Of a DNA stretch of 52,809 bases, positions 1 to 8,024 are shown one piece after another (positions within the stretch are counted from its first letter, which is position 1; every line of letters starts with the position of its first letter). Below the pieces are notes generated by a model. It searched no databases and was not told the DNA's origin. It saw only the letters and a program-made list of their open reading frames with translations. The stretch comes from an uncultured Candidatus Berkelbacteria bacterium (GTDB lineage Bacteria; Patescibacteriota; UBA1384; XYA2-FULL-43-10; CAINNR01): NCBI GenBank assembly GCA_903851235.1, contig CAINNR010000016.1:1-52809 (forward strand), given 5' to 3'. Position numbers and translations under genes: made by a program.

Positions 1-205
1 CATAACTAAAAACCAGAAGGTCGACCTCCCGCCAGTTTCAAACAAAGAACAAAATAATAGGCTGGAACGGGTCAAGAGTGGAGCACCCTACGAGCTGAAC
101 GACCTTGAGGCGAGACAGCCTATTATTTTATACAATTGAAGGACTGGCGGGAGAAATTCATCAAAATGGCCCAGGTACTTGATTTTCTGGTATATTTATG
201 CTATA
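1..205. repeat. Nested inverted-repeat structure (possible structured RNA or palindromic element)
   Basis: Three nested arm pairs: CATAACTAAAAACCAGAA (1-18) with TTCTGGTATATTTATG (185-200, imperfect); CTCCCGCCAGT (~27-37) with ACTGGCGGGAG (~143-153); AAAATAATAGGCTG (~51-64) with CAGCCTATTATTTT (~115-129). Confidence 0.6.
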
Positions 206-207
206 AT
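179..207 (+). promoter_or_regulatory. Sigma70-like promoter TTGATT-N17-TATAAT
   Basis: TTGATT at 179-184, 17-nt spacer, TATAAT at 202-207; followed by CCCCTACAGGACGGGG hairpin and then the IS30 left end. Confidence 0.5.
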
Positions 208-240
208 GCGTAGTTAGTTGAACCCCTACAGGACGGGGTC

Positions 241-1301
241 AATCCGAACACTTGGAAGATTTAAAACAGCAGATTTATCTGGCTGTTTTTTTGTTTTTCC
301 GGTAGTTGTTTAATCTCTCTTTCGGTGTTGCATATTTCAGACATTCCATAAAACGTTGGTTTAAGGTTTCTTCAATTGCCATTATGAGCTCTTGATCGTA
401 TTTGGATAAGTCACTACTTTTTGGGATATATTTTCTGATTTGCTTGTTTGTGTTTTCAACGCTACCTTTCTCCCAGGAAGAATATGGATTACAGAAATAT
501 ATTTTGATTCCAAGTAACTGTTCTAATGTTTTGTGCATTTGAAACAGAATGTCGTTATCCAGTGTTAATGTTCTCATCTCTGGAAATTTACTTTTAATTC
601 TTTTAAATGCTCTGTGGACTTCATCGATGGAAACATTAAGGATTAATTCAAGAAATACGACTCGTAATCTTCGGTCGGCCACGACAAGGAGAATTCCTTT
701 CCCAGACTTGCCGGAAACGATGAAATCACCCTCCATGTCGCCAACACGAGACCTGTTGTTGATGTTCTTTGGTCTGTCGTTAATGAATACTCGATCTTTT
801 AATTCAGTAACTTTTTTGGTTGGACAGGATTCTCTTTTCTTTTGAAGTTTGATTCCGATTAGTTTACCATACGGACTCTTGATATATCGGTAAATCGTAT
901 CCTTTGAAACATTCGGTAGATCTTTCTCCTGATACTTTAATCTACCGGCGATTGCTTTGGCTGATTGGCCATTAACCAGCGCGTCGTCAATAAACTTTCT
1001 AAGCTGGTTATCGGCAACAATCATTTTTCCGCGAAAACTTGAATCTCTTCGCCTGACATATGACTTGTGCTGGGCTTTTTTCGGATCGTATTCTCCATTA
1101 ACGGAATTTCTTTTGATTTCGTCAGAAAGAGTTGAAACCGACCGCCTTAAAACTTTGGCAATATCTCGCAGTGAATACTTCTTTCCCAGAAGAATGGCAA
1201 TTTCATTTCTTTCATCTTTTGATAAATGGTTAAACCTACTTTTTTTTCATCATTTTAATCTTTTTAAAAATCTCTACTTTTTATTTTAAAGTGTTCGGAT
1301 T
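241..1301 (-). mobile_element. IS30-family insertion sequence
   Basis: Perfect 13-bp terminal inverted repeat AATCCGAACACTT (241-253) / AAGTGTTCGGATT (1289-1301) bracketing an IS30-type transposase. Confidence 0.85.
275..1250 (-). pseudogene. IS30 family transposase; N-terminus offset by one base at an A8 tract
   Basis: 249-aa DDE core at 275-1024 (GDMEGDFIVSGKSGKG, DNDILFQMHKTLEQ, YSSWEKGSVENTN). The frame continues upstream as SRFNHLSKDERNEIAILLGKKYSLRDIAKVLRRSVSTLSDEIKRNSVNGEYDPKKAQ to ~1246. The natural ATGATG at 1248-1253 is one base out of frame across AAAAAAAA (1240-1247). Confidence 0.75.
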
Positions 1302-1444
1302 CAAATGCGAATCTAAGACCTTGAAAACACTTTGAGATAAGCGCAGTGGAGATCAAATTATTGGTCTCTGGTGTGCTTATCCCAAGAGGGACAAAGCCTG
1401 CAATCCGCTTATGCGGGGCAGAACACGTGAAAGAGGTGTGTCGT

Positions 1445-2263
1445 ATGAATACGGTGCGTCTCACAGACGATTTCGGGAGAGACCTCGGACTCATGCACGA
1501 GGTAATCGTAACCGGCCGCAAGGTCGGCACCGCGAATGAGCTGACGGCCTTCTTCGCCAAGTTGGCCCACGACAAAGACCTCTTACGCTCGATGATGGAC
1601 TGTGTGTTGGACCGTGTCAGTCTGACTTTTTCAGAGAGGTTGGCACAAGAGATCCTCGGCAAAGGCAAGGTCATCGGCTATCAGGATACCTGCCGCATCT
1701 GGCGGGTGGATCAACCCGAGGTCGAGCCCGCAATGCCGTATAACGAGGACATACTGCTCCAAGCCGCCGAGAGGAACCAGAACGGCGAAGACTGGCGGTT
1801 TGTCTACTGCACCGGTCTCAGCCTTCGCACCCAACTCGAAGTCATGGGCGACAACCGTAAGAAGCAGCCCTGCTTCGACCACGACTACAAGTGGTGGTGC
1901 GAGAACCAGCAGTACGAATGGGCCAATAAGCCCGTCGAAGCAGGCTACCGCCTCCTCGACTTCTCCTGCCCGTTCACGTCCAAGAACTGGCAGCAGCAGA
2001 ACAACGCCATCACCGCGTCCGGCGAGCAGTTCGTCCGGGCCGAAGAGCAGGCTGTTGCTGAAGCCTGTTTCTCCAACTTCATCCTGAACGGCAAGGAACG
2101 CCTACTGCAGAACCGCTATCACTGGGGTCATTTGCAGACCGCCGATGGCCGCCTCGTCTTGGTCGGTCGCTTCGATCACGACGGCTTCTACGTCAACTGC
2201 ATCTGGGGCGACGGCCGCGTCGACGACCTCCTCGGGGCGGTCCGCGCCTGGAAGTCCGCCTGA
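1445..2263 (+). CDS. Hypothetical protein (MNTVRLTDDFGRDLG...)
   Basis: Long ORF (track start 1346); ATG at 1445 preceded by GAAAGAGGTG; followed by an intrinsic terminator. GC-rich codon usage. Confidence 0.6.
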   Translation: MNTVRLTDDFGRDLGLMHEVIVTGRKVGTANELTAFFAKLAHDKDLLRSMMDCVLDRVSLTFSERLAQEILGKGKVIGYQDTCRIWRVDQPEVEPAMPYNEDILLQAAERNQNGEDWRFVYCTGLSLRTQLEVMGDNRKKQPCFDHDYKWWCENQQYEWANKPVEAGYRLLDFSCPFTSKNWQQQNNAITASGEQFVRAEEQAVAEACFSNFILNGKERLLQNRYHWGHLQTADGRLVLVGRFDHDGFYVNCIWGDGRVDDLLGAVRAWKSA

Positions 2264-2298
2264 CCTTGTGGTTCGAATGTTTGTTCCCTTAGTACCCA

Positions 2299-2356
2299 TG
2301 AGCCTTGATGGTTGTCTCGCTTTGCGAGACACGCCGTCGGGGCTCTTTTTCTTTTT
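2299..2356 (+). terminator. Intrinsic terminator
   Basis: GAGCC...GTCTCGCTTTGCGAGAC...GGGCTC followed by a T-rich tract. Confidence 0.7.
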
Positions 2357-2632
2357 TCAAAAATCAAATATATTAGAACAGTTTCGCTGTTACTGGCTCG
2401 GCTAAGGCCTGGCCATGCGAGATATCTAACTTGATTTTCCGGAATACTGTATTTCTATCTTCAAGTTTCCTGGTGGCAAAATTTTGTTTTCTTTAAACAT
2501 ATTTATTATGAATCAGTCTAAAAAAAATAGAACTTTTAACGGCCTTGAGACCTTGCGTTCTTATCTGCTGTGTAGTATATTCTGTATGCGGTTCTTTGAC
2601 ATCTACATGAACACCAAAAGGGAGGATACAAA

Positions 2633-3604
2633 GTGCGCAACATCAGTCTGCTCGCGCTTGTCGTATTATTCCTATGTTCCGGTTGTGGTGGACCCAAAAC
2701 CAGCTGCAAATCCAACGCGGAGTTGAGTCCGACGCAACTCAAGACCGCCGAAAACATGGTCAAGGACGTGTATCAGAAAGTTCTGGAAGGCAAAGGCAAG
2801 ATTGTCGCCTACTACGACGAAGAGTTGTATATAATGCCGGATGGAAACGGCGATTTCGCCAATGCGGTCAGCAAGAATGCCAAGAAACTTGAAAAGCCGA
2901 TCCACACTATCTCAGCCGTCCATCTTCCGGTTCTCAATCTGACTGTCTCAGACATCGAGCCATTGGTTCAAGCGGTCGCTTGCGAAACCCAAGAAAACGG
3001 CAAGAAAAGAAAGTATAAGATCGTCGATTGGCGCATCTTGATCGAACCCGGAATGGGTGGAGGAGGCCTGGGCGGAGAGCTCGACAAGCTGACTATCATC
3101 CCGGTAACAGTGGAGATAACCGACTTGGGTGGCAAATCCAGTTCAAAACCAACACAAATTCCAGTCAAAACGACCGGCAGTAAGGGAGAGACTCTGTCGG
3201 ACGGTCTGGTCGGTATCTGCCTTGACACCACGACCGAGGGCATCTTCAACAACCCGGTCATCGGGTCTTCAACCCCGGTCATAAATATCCAGTTTACTCT
3301 CGACAACCTGACTGATTCCTCAATCTCATTCGATAAGATCGAGGTCACTTTCCATGCCGCCAACCGACAGTACTCCAAGTGCGTCATCGTTCAGTATGGC
3401 GCTGATGGCGATTACAGTTGCTACTATCTGCCGCCGTATCATGAGGCAACCACGCCTTTCAATCTGGAGGTGTCCGAGTCCGCAACCTTCCACTGTGGAA
3501 CCGGTAATGACCGTATCGTCCATGGTAGGAACCGGGTGGTCATCAAGGTTTTCTCCGGGAAGACGCTGGTTCATGGTCCGTACAACATCGACTTCTCGAT
3601 CTGA
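2633..3604 (+). CDS. Predicted lipoprotein of unknown function
   Basis: GTG start after GGGAGG; signal peptide with lipobox LCSGC; 323 aa; terminator follows at ~3630. Confidence 0.75.
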   Translation: MRNISLLALVVLFLCSGCGGPKTSCKSNAELSPTQLKTAENMVKDVYQKVLEGKGKIVAYYDEELYIMPDGNGDFANAVSKNAKKLEKPIHTISAVHLPVLNLTVSDIEPLVQAVACETQENGKKRKYKIVDWRILIEPGMGGGGLGGELDKLTIIPVTVEITDLGGKSSSKPTQIPVKTTGSKGETLSDGLVGICLDTTTEGIFNNPVIGSSTPVINIQFTLDNLTDSSISFDKIEVTFHAANRQYSKCVIVQYGADGDYSCYYLPPYHEATTPFNLEVSESATFHCGTGNDRIVHGRNRVVIKVFSGKTLVHGPYNIDFSI

Positions 3605-3629
3605 CAAGTTGATGGAATAAACCACCTTG

Positions 3630-3664
3630 TCCACATCTTAAACCCTAGGTGTGGGCTTTTTTTA
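3630..3664 (+). terminator. Intrinsic terminator
   Basis: CCACATC...GGTGTGGGC then T7. Confidence 0.7.
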
Positions 3665-3796
3665 TCCGCAAAGTTTGGGTTACTATAGCCAAAGTTGATT
3701 TCAAATAATAATTTTTTCCGCTACAAAAACCAGCTTCCCGAGTTACTAATTTGCGAAAGTCAGGTATTGCAAGACAAAATATAGTCAAAGTGGGCA

Positions 3797-3828
3797 AAAA
3801 TAAAAGCCGCGTCAACAAAACGCGGCGG
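3797..3828 (-). terminator. Intrinsic terminator, minus strand
   Basis: GCCGCGTTTTGTTGACGCGGC followed by TTTTATTTTTG on the minus strand. Confidence 0.7.
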
Positions 3829-3844
3829 TGTGTTCGTACAAATT

Positions 3845-4411
3845 CTAATAATCGTCGGACAGAGGGCAGTTATCTTTAGGTGCGGGAAGAGGGGCGTAAA
3901 GTGGCAGATACTTTAACTCGGCATCAATGATAAATGAATCGTCGAACTCACAATCTGCCCGATCATCGTTCGTCAAGCAAAAATGAGCTGCAGCCGTTTC
4001 CATCAGCGTCGGATACAGACATTCAGAGGAAACCTCTGTCTGCCAGCTGCCAGATTCGTGATTCCAGAAATACAAAACCTTTTCTTTGTAAACTGCAATA
4101 CAGTGGGGGCTCTTGTCCTGCAGTTGGCCGTCAACAACCTTGCCTTCCATCAGCCAATTGGCGTCCGATTCAATAATGATTCTGCCAAGCCGATCAATTA
4201 ACCAGGATTTCTCCGGCCGTGTACCATCATCGAAACGGGACGAGGAAAAACTCCAAATTTCACAATCATCCGGACTCGGCAAAACAACGCCGGGATCATG
4301 ACTGCCGCACCAGTAATACTGTTCACCGTCAACCAAAGTAGTTACGTAAAACGGCGGCTGTGCTTCGAGTGGCATTTCGATCACTCCCCATCCGGATGAT
4401 GTTGCACGCAA
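3845..4411 (-). CDS. Hypothetical protein
   Basis: 188-aa ORF with its own terminator; no family recognised. Confidence 0.55.
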   Translation of the reverse strand: MRATSSGWGVIEMPLEAQPPFYVTTLVDGEQYYWCGSHDPGVVLPSPDDCEIWSFSSSRFDDGTRPEKSWLIDRLGRIIIESDANWLMEGKVVDGQLQDKSPHCIAVYKEKVLYFWNHESGSWQTEVSSECLYPTLMETAAAHFCLTNDDRADCEFDDSFIIDAELKYLPLYAPLPAPKDNCPLSDDY

Positions 4412-4883
4412 AGAATATATCAGATTACAGACTTAAAATATACATTTGCGCATTAAGTAATCTAAAATGCGCTAAAGGTTACTTTTTAAATTACTTGAGA
4501 CGAAGGTTTCTTTCTTCTGATATTTTAATTTGGTAGAGGCATTATTCGATTAGAAAGGATATATTTTGTCGGTTTTCATCTTGTATCTCTATAACTTGGG
4601 AACAATTTTAGTTCTAATCTGAATGTAATTCAGGAATTTTGTTAATTTTAATACAAAAACAGCCTCTCTGTGAGAGATTATTCCTCGATTCTAATCTTGT
4701 TAGGTAGAGCCGAACATATGGGGGAGAAAGGTTGTTTTAGGGTCAAATAAATACCTCTGGACCCCAATAGAGCTTGATTCTGCTCCAATATGGATTTATC
4801 CATATAATTGTTTTCATTGCCGATGAAGACAATTCTTAATATAAATATATCTCATATATCATTCTTACCAAGTGTACAACCAG

Positions 4884-4912
4884 TTGACAGGGGTGAAAAA
4901 TTGCGTTATGGT
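4884..4912 (+). promoter_or_regulatory. Sigma70-like promoter TTGACA-N17-TATGGT (copy 1)
   Basis: TTGACA 4884-4889, spacer 17, TATGGT 4907-4912; near-identical block recurs at 5565-5593. Confidence 0.75.
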
Positions 4913-4943
4913 GCTTTAGTCCGACAAACCCGACACAGAGGAG

Positions 4944-5387
4944 TTGAAGCGAATGAAATACGGCAGTTCCGATGACCAAGTTGTAGTCGGACTTCAGACC
5001 AGGATCAAGGAAGCGAAGCAGCTTGGTATCGATGACACAGTCATCCAAGACATGAAACTTGCATTGGATTCTTATTACCTGGCAGCCGATGTCTTAAATC
5101 TGAAGCGACGACTAATCGCAAGCAGAATACTGTCAGTAATAGCAACCACAATCCCGGAAGCTTACCCTATTGCCAAGGAAGTTTTGTGGGATAATTTCGT
5201 CAAACGGTATTTCCAAACCAATCGCCGAATTTCGTGGGTAGCGGTAGTCGGACCATTGAATGATCCGAAGGTTATCGTTGCAAATGAAAACGAGTATACC
5301 GAACTATCGCACGAAGAATGGCACCAGCTTTCTGCAAACAACGGCGGGTTGCTGGTCTTCGTCTATCGACGAACAGATCGTTTCTGA
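4944..5387 (+). CDS. Hypothetical protein, paralog A of tandem pair
   Basis: Shares ...LWD(N/K)F(V/L)(K/E)(R/K)YFQ...WVAVVGPL..PKV...NGGLLVFV with the next ORF; followed by terminator GAGCGGCAAGACGCCGCTCTTTTTTT. Confidence 0.7.
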   Translation: MKRMKYGSSDDQVVVGLQTRIKEAKQLGIDDTVIQDMKLALDSYYLAADVLNLKRRLIASRILSVIATTIPEAYPIAKEVLWDNFVKRYFQTNRRISWVAVVGPLNDPKVIVANENEYTELSHEEWHQLSANNGGLLVFVYRRTDRF

Positions 5388-5395
5388 GAACTTTT

Positions 5396-5421
5396 GAGCG
5401 GCAAGACGCCGCTCTTTTTTT
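5396..5421 (+). terminator. Intrinsic terminator
   Basis: GAGCGGCAAGACGCCGCTC + T7. Confidence 0.85.
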
Positions 5422-5564
5422 CTTGCTTGATCTCCCGAGCCAAGACATTCGGGCGGCCGGAGCCGGAAGACTTCAGTCGCGATATCTTGAACCAGACCAA
5501 ACGACGGATGTTGCAAAGAATAGACCAAACAAATTGATATTTTCAAGTAGCGACAAAAAATCAG

Positions 5565-5593
5565 TTGACAGAGGTAAAAAATTGCGTTATGGT
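5565..5593 (+). promoter_or_regulatory. Sigma70-like promoter TTGACA-N17-TATGGT (copy 2)
   Basis: CAGTTGACAGAGGTAAAAAATTGCGTTATGGT, nearly identical to copy 1. Confidence 0.75.
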
Positions 5594-6080
5594 TTTTGAG
5601 TCTGTCGAACCTGATGTCAAGGAGCTGGGTAGAATGGGATACGGAACACACGATGATCCTCTGATCAAGGTAATCGCAGAAAGAATCGCGCTGGCGACCA
5701 GAGTTGGCTGCAGTGGTGCTGTCATCAGGGCGATTCAACAATCACAAGATGCTTATTGCGGTATCATTCCGATTCTAAACCAAAAGTGCTATGACTTGGC
5801 TGCCGAAGTAATGCAGTTGAAAATGGATCAGGAACCAGACATAGACGAGATCATTCACAGGAACTTTTGTCAGATATTGTGGGATAAATTTCTAGAGAAA
5901 TACTTCCAAGATAACCCCCACGCTCAGTGGATAGCAGTTGTCGGTCCATTGGAATCGCCAAAGGTCGTCGCCTATAGCGAAGAGATAAACATTTGGCTCT
6001 CAACCGATGATCGCCGTCAGCTCTCCGAAGACAACGGCGGCCTAATTGTTTTCAGTTGGTTCCGATCGCAACAATGTTAG
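5565..6080 (+). CDS. Hypothetical protein, paralog B of tandem pair
   Basis: 171-aa ORF as tracked. The true start is probably the internal ATG near 5634 (MGYGTHDD...), because the tracked start overlaps the promoter. Paralogous to 4944-5387. Confidence 0.65.
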   Translation: MTEVKNCVMVFESVEPDVKELGRMGYGTHDDPLIKVIAERIALATRVGCSGAVIRAIQQSQDAYCGIIPILNQKCYDLAAEVMQLKMDQEPDIDEIIHRNFCQILWDKFLEKYFQDNPHAQWIAVVGPLESPKVVAYSEEINIWLSTDDRRQLSEDNGGLIVFSWFRSQQC

Positions 6081-6085
6081 AGCCT

Positions 6086-6114
6086 TGAGCGGCAACTCGC
6101 CGCTCTTCTTTTAT
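6086..6114 (+). terminator. Intrinsic terminator
   Basis: GAGCGGCAACTCGCCGCTC followed by TTCTTTTA. Confidence 0.75.
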
Positions 6115-6122
6115 TTGAATTA

Positions 6123-6148
6123 AAAAAGGTCCAGCACTTGTGCCGGAC
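6123..6148 (-). terminator. Intrinsic terminator, minus strand
   Basis: GGTCCGGCACAAGTGCTGGACC + T6 on the minus strand. Confidence 0.75.
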
Positions 6149-6201
6149 CGCAAGATATTTCTATTCGTCTTTACAATTTAACAGACAATCAACAGTAGCA
6201 G

Positions 6202-6942
6202 CTAAACCACCTGCCTTTCTCTTAGTTTTTGCTCGGCAAAGGCCAAATCAGACGGTGTGTCAATGTCAAAGGCAATTTCCGGCCACATGCACTCCAGAAG
6301 TCTGGCTCGACAGCCGAGAAGCTCACCAAGCCGCCGCTCGATGTCATGCGGCTTTATCTGAAATGTCATCAGCCGCAGGAAGTTTCCCCACCCAAGAGCA
6401 ATCAAGTCGGCTAACGGCTTGCAGCGATTCATCCGCAAGATGATTTGCAAATTCGGTTTAACATCGCCTTTGATGTAAATCAGGTTACCTTGGGCAAAGC
6501 AATTGTGACTGCCAACCAAGTATTTTGTAACCCGCGAGCTCTTTCTTTCAGGCCAGAGAAAGAGTCGATGAACCACAGGCCAGATAAAATCTTCTTTACA
6601 AATAGCCACCCTGTCGATAAAGTTCCGGATCAGATCCGTGTTGATCAAAACGGCATCAACGTTAACAATAATCATCGGCTCCAAATCCGGTTTCCGTTCG
6701 ATCACTGACAGTAAATCAGAGAGATACTTCCCTTTGGTCACAATTAGCTCAACACCATCAATCGCGGGAGTGCCAGCCGGAGCAACGATCACAATCTCCG
6801 CTCCATTACCAAATACCCCACGAAACTCCTCCAACACCCTCTGCCACATCGGGATACCGTTAACCAAAACAAAGGCTTTCGGTCCCATCCCAAGACGAGA
6901 GCCATGACCGCCAGCTAGAATGCCGATTTTCACCTTGATCAC
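6202..6942 (-). CDS. Nucleotidyltransferase (MobA/GlmU-like NTP transferase fold)
   Basis: N-terminal KIGILAGGHGSRLGMGPKAFVLVNGIPMWQRVLE signature; internal IIVNVDAV; C-terminal DIDTPSDLAFAE. Confidence 0.85.
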   Translation of the reverse strand: MIKVKIGILAGGHGSRLGMGPKAFVLVNGIPMWQRVLEEFRGVFGNGAEIVIVAPAGTPAIDGVELIVTKGKYLSDLLSVIERKPDLEPMIIVNVDAVLINTDLIRNFIDRVAICKEDFIWPVVHRLFLWPERKSSRVTKYLVGSHNCFAQGNLIYIKGDVKPNLQIILRMNRCKPLADLIALGWGNFLRLMTFQIKPHDIERRLGELLGCRARLLECMWPEIAFDIDTPSDLAFAEQKLRERQVV

Positions 6943-7014
6943 TCTCCTTGCGAGGATTGTAACACAGGGATCTCATTTATGCAATAATTATTGTTTGATT
7001 TCCTCGACTACTTA

Positions 7015-7995
7015 TTACCATCTCCCGCTGTAACCGAGTAAGAATTCATGACAAGTTGTATAAATCTGAGCCGTTGGGCTGCTCCAAATGGCGCCAGAGT
7101 ACCCGGCTTTAGCGGATGCATCAGCCCAGTAGCCAAGATCATATTGGAATAAACCATAATGTCCGTTAGAGCTGACACTGTCGGCGTGACCGTTACTTTC
7201 TTTCATCATCAAATTACAAATGGCATTCGGGTCCTGACCATATTTCATTGCCGCCGCCAAAACAATGTCGTTATAATTGCAGCGCACGGTTATCACCGGC
7301 TTTGTTCCAACATCATCGACTTCACTGGTTGGTTGAACTGTCACAGTCGTATCAACTAACACTCTGCCAACTTCTACTCCGTCCTCCCGAGTAACTCTAT
7401 ATGTCAATTGTTTTGCACCATTGACGCCGGCAGTCAAAACCCGAACTTTCCCCTTATCTAAAGTCGGATCATCTTTTTTAACTATTTGAAACGGTACCGG
7501 TTTGGTTTCAATAATGTTTGTTTTCGCCACCCTGGTTATTGTGACGCTTGAACCATCAAAAATTTGAGCTGAGGTCGAAACGCTGATTTTGTCATCAACA
7601 CCAAGTTCAATATTTTTTTCCGCCAAGAGTTCACCGACGGTTTTCTGCCAGCTACGATAAACACTGACCTTCTTCCCATCCTTAATGTTGATCACCGGCG
7701 CCCGGTCGATTTTTATCGTACTGCCAATACCAAGTTTCGGATCGGGAAAAACCGAGATTTTATCCTCCGGATAATACGGAACCTTGAGATTGGGAATAAT
7801 TTTCGTCGGATCGGTGTTGATAGACTCCCCAGCGGTAATTTTTTCGCTCCCTGATGGCTGGATTTCTCTGATTTGATAGGGATAACTCTTAGCTGCCGTC
7901 TGATTGCTAACACCCGCCGCCTGACTTTTGAGGGCGCTAAAAAAACCGAAACCGGCTAGTGAGACAAAAACCAAAGCGTAAAAAAAATTGCGCAT
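7015..7995 (-). CDS. G5/DUF348-domain wall protein with C-terminal lysozyme-like domain (Rpf/YabE-like architecture)
   Basis: Signal/TM N-terminus; G5-type segment LTYRVTREDGVEVGRVLVDTTVTVQP; C-terminal MKYGQDPNAICNLMMKESNGHADSVSSNGHYGLFQYDLGYW. Confidence 0.8.
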   Translation of the reverse strand: MRNFFYALVFVSLAGFGFFSALKSQAAGVSNQTAAKSYPYQIREIQPSGSEKITAGESINTDPTKIIPNLKVPYYPEDKISVFPDPKLGIGSTIKIDRAPVINIKDGKKVSVYRSWQKTVGELLAEKNIELGVDDKISVSTSAQIFDGSSVTITRVAKTNIIETKPVPFQIVKKDDPTLDKGKVRVLTAGVNGAKQLTYRVTREDGVEVGRVLVDTTVTVQPTSEVDDVGTKPVITVRCNYNDIVLAAAMKYGQDPNAICNLMMKESNGHADSVSSNGHYGLFQYDLGYWADASAKAGYSGAIWSSPTAQIYTTCHEFLLGYSGRW

Positions 7996-8024
7996 GAGTA
8001 CATTATATCAAATTAGTCCGGTTT

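Noticed and set aside
1-160. tRNA, SRP RNA or integron attC identity for the left-edge palindrome
   Set aside because: No T-loop GTTCRA, no SRP GGAA/AGCAGC core, and no matching attC RYYYAAC/GTTRRRY pair was found by eye.
549-845. Plus-strand ORF opposite the IS30 transposase (also 957-1289)
   Set aside because: Antisense shadow of a clearly coding minus-strand transposase; no motifs.
1264-1882. Minus-strand ORFs 1264-1674 and 1631-1882
   Set aside because: Antisense to the 1346/1445-2263 ORF, which has a start context and terminator.
2672-3634. ORFs antisense to the lipoprotein (2672-2905, 2968-3387, 3326-3634)
   Set aside because: Composition-driven shadows; the lipoprotein has SD, signal peptide and terminator.
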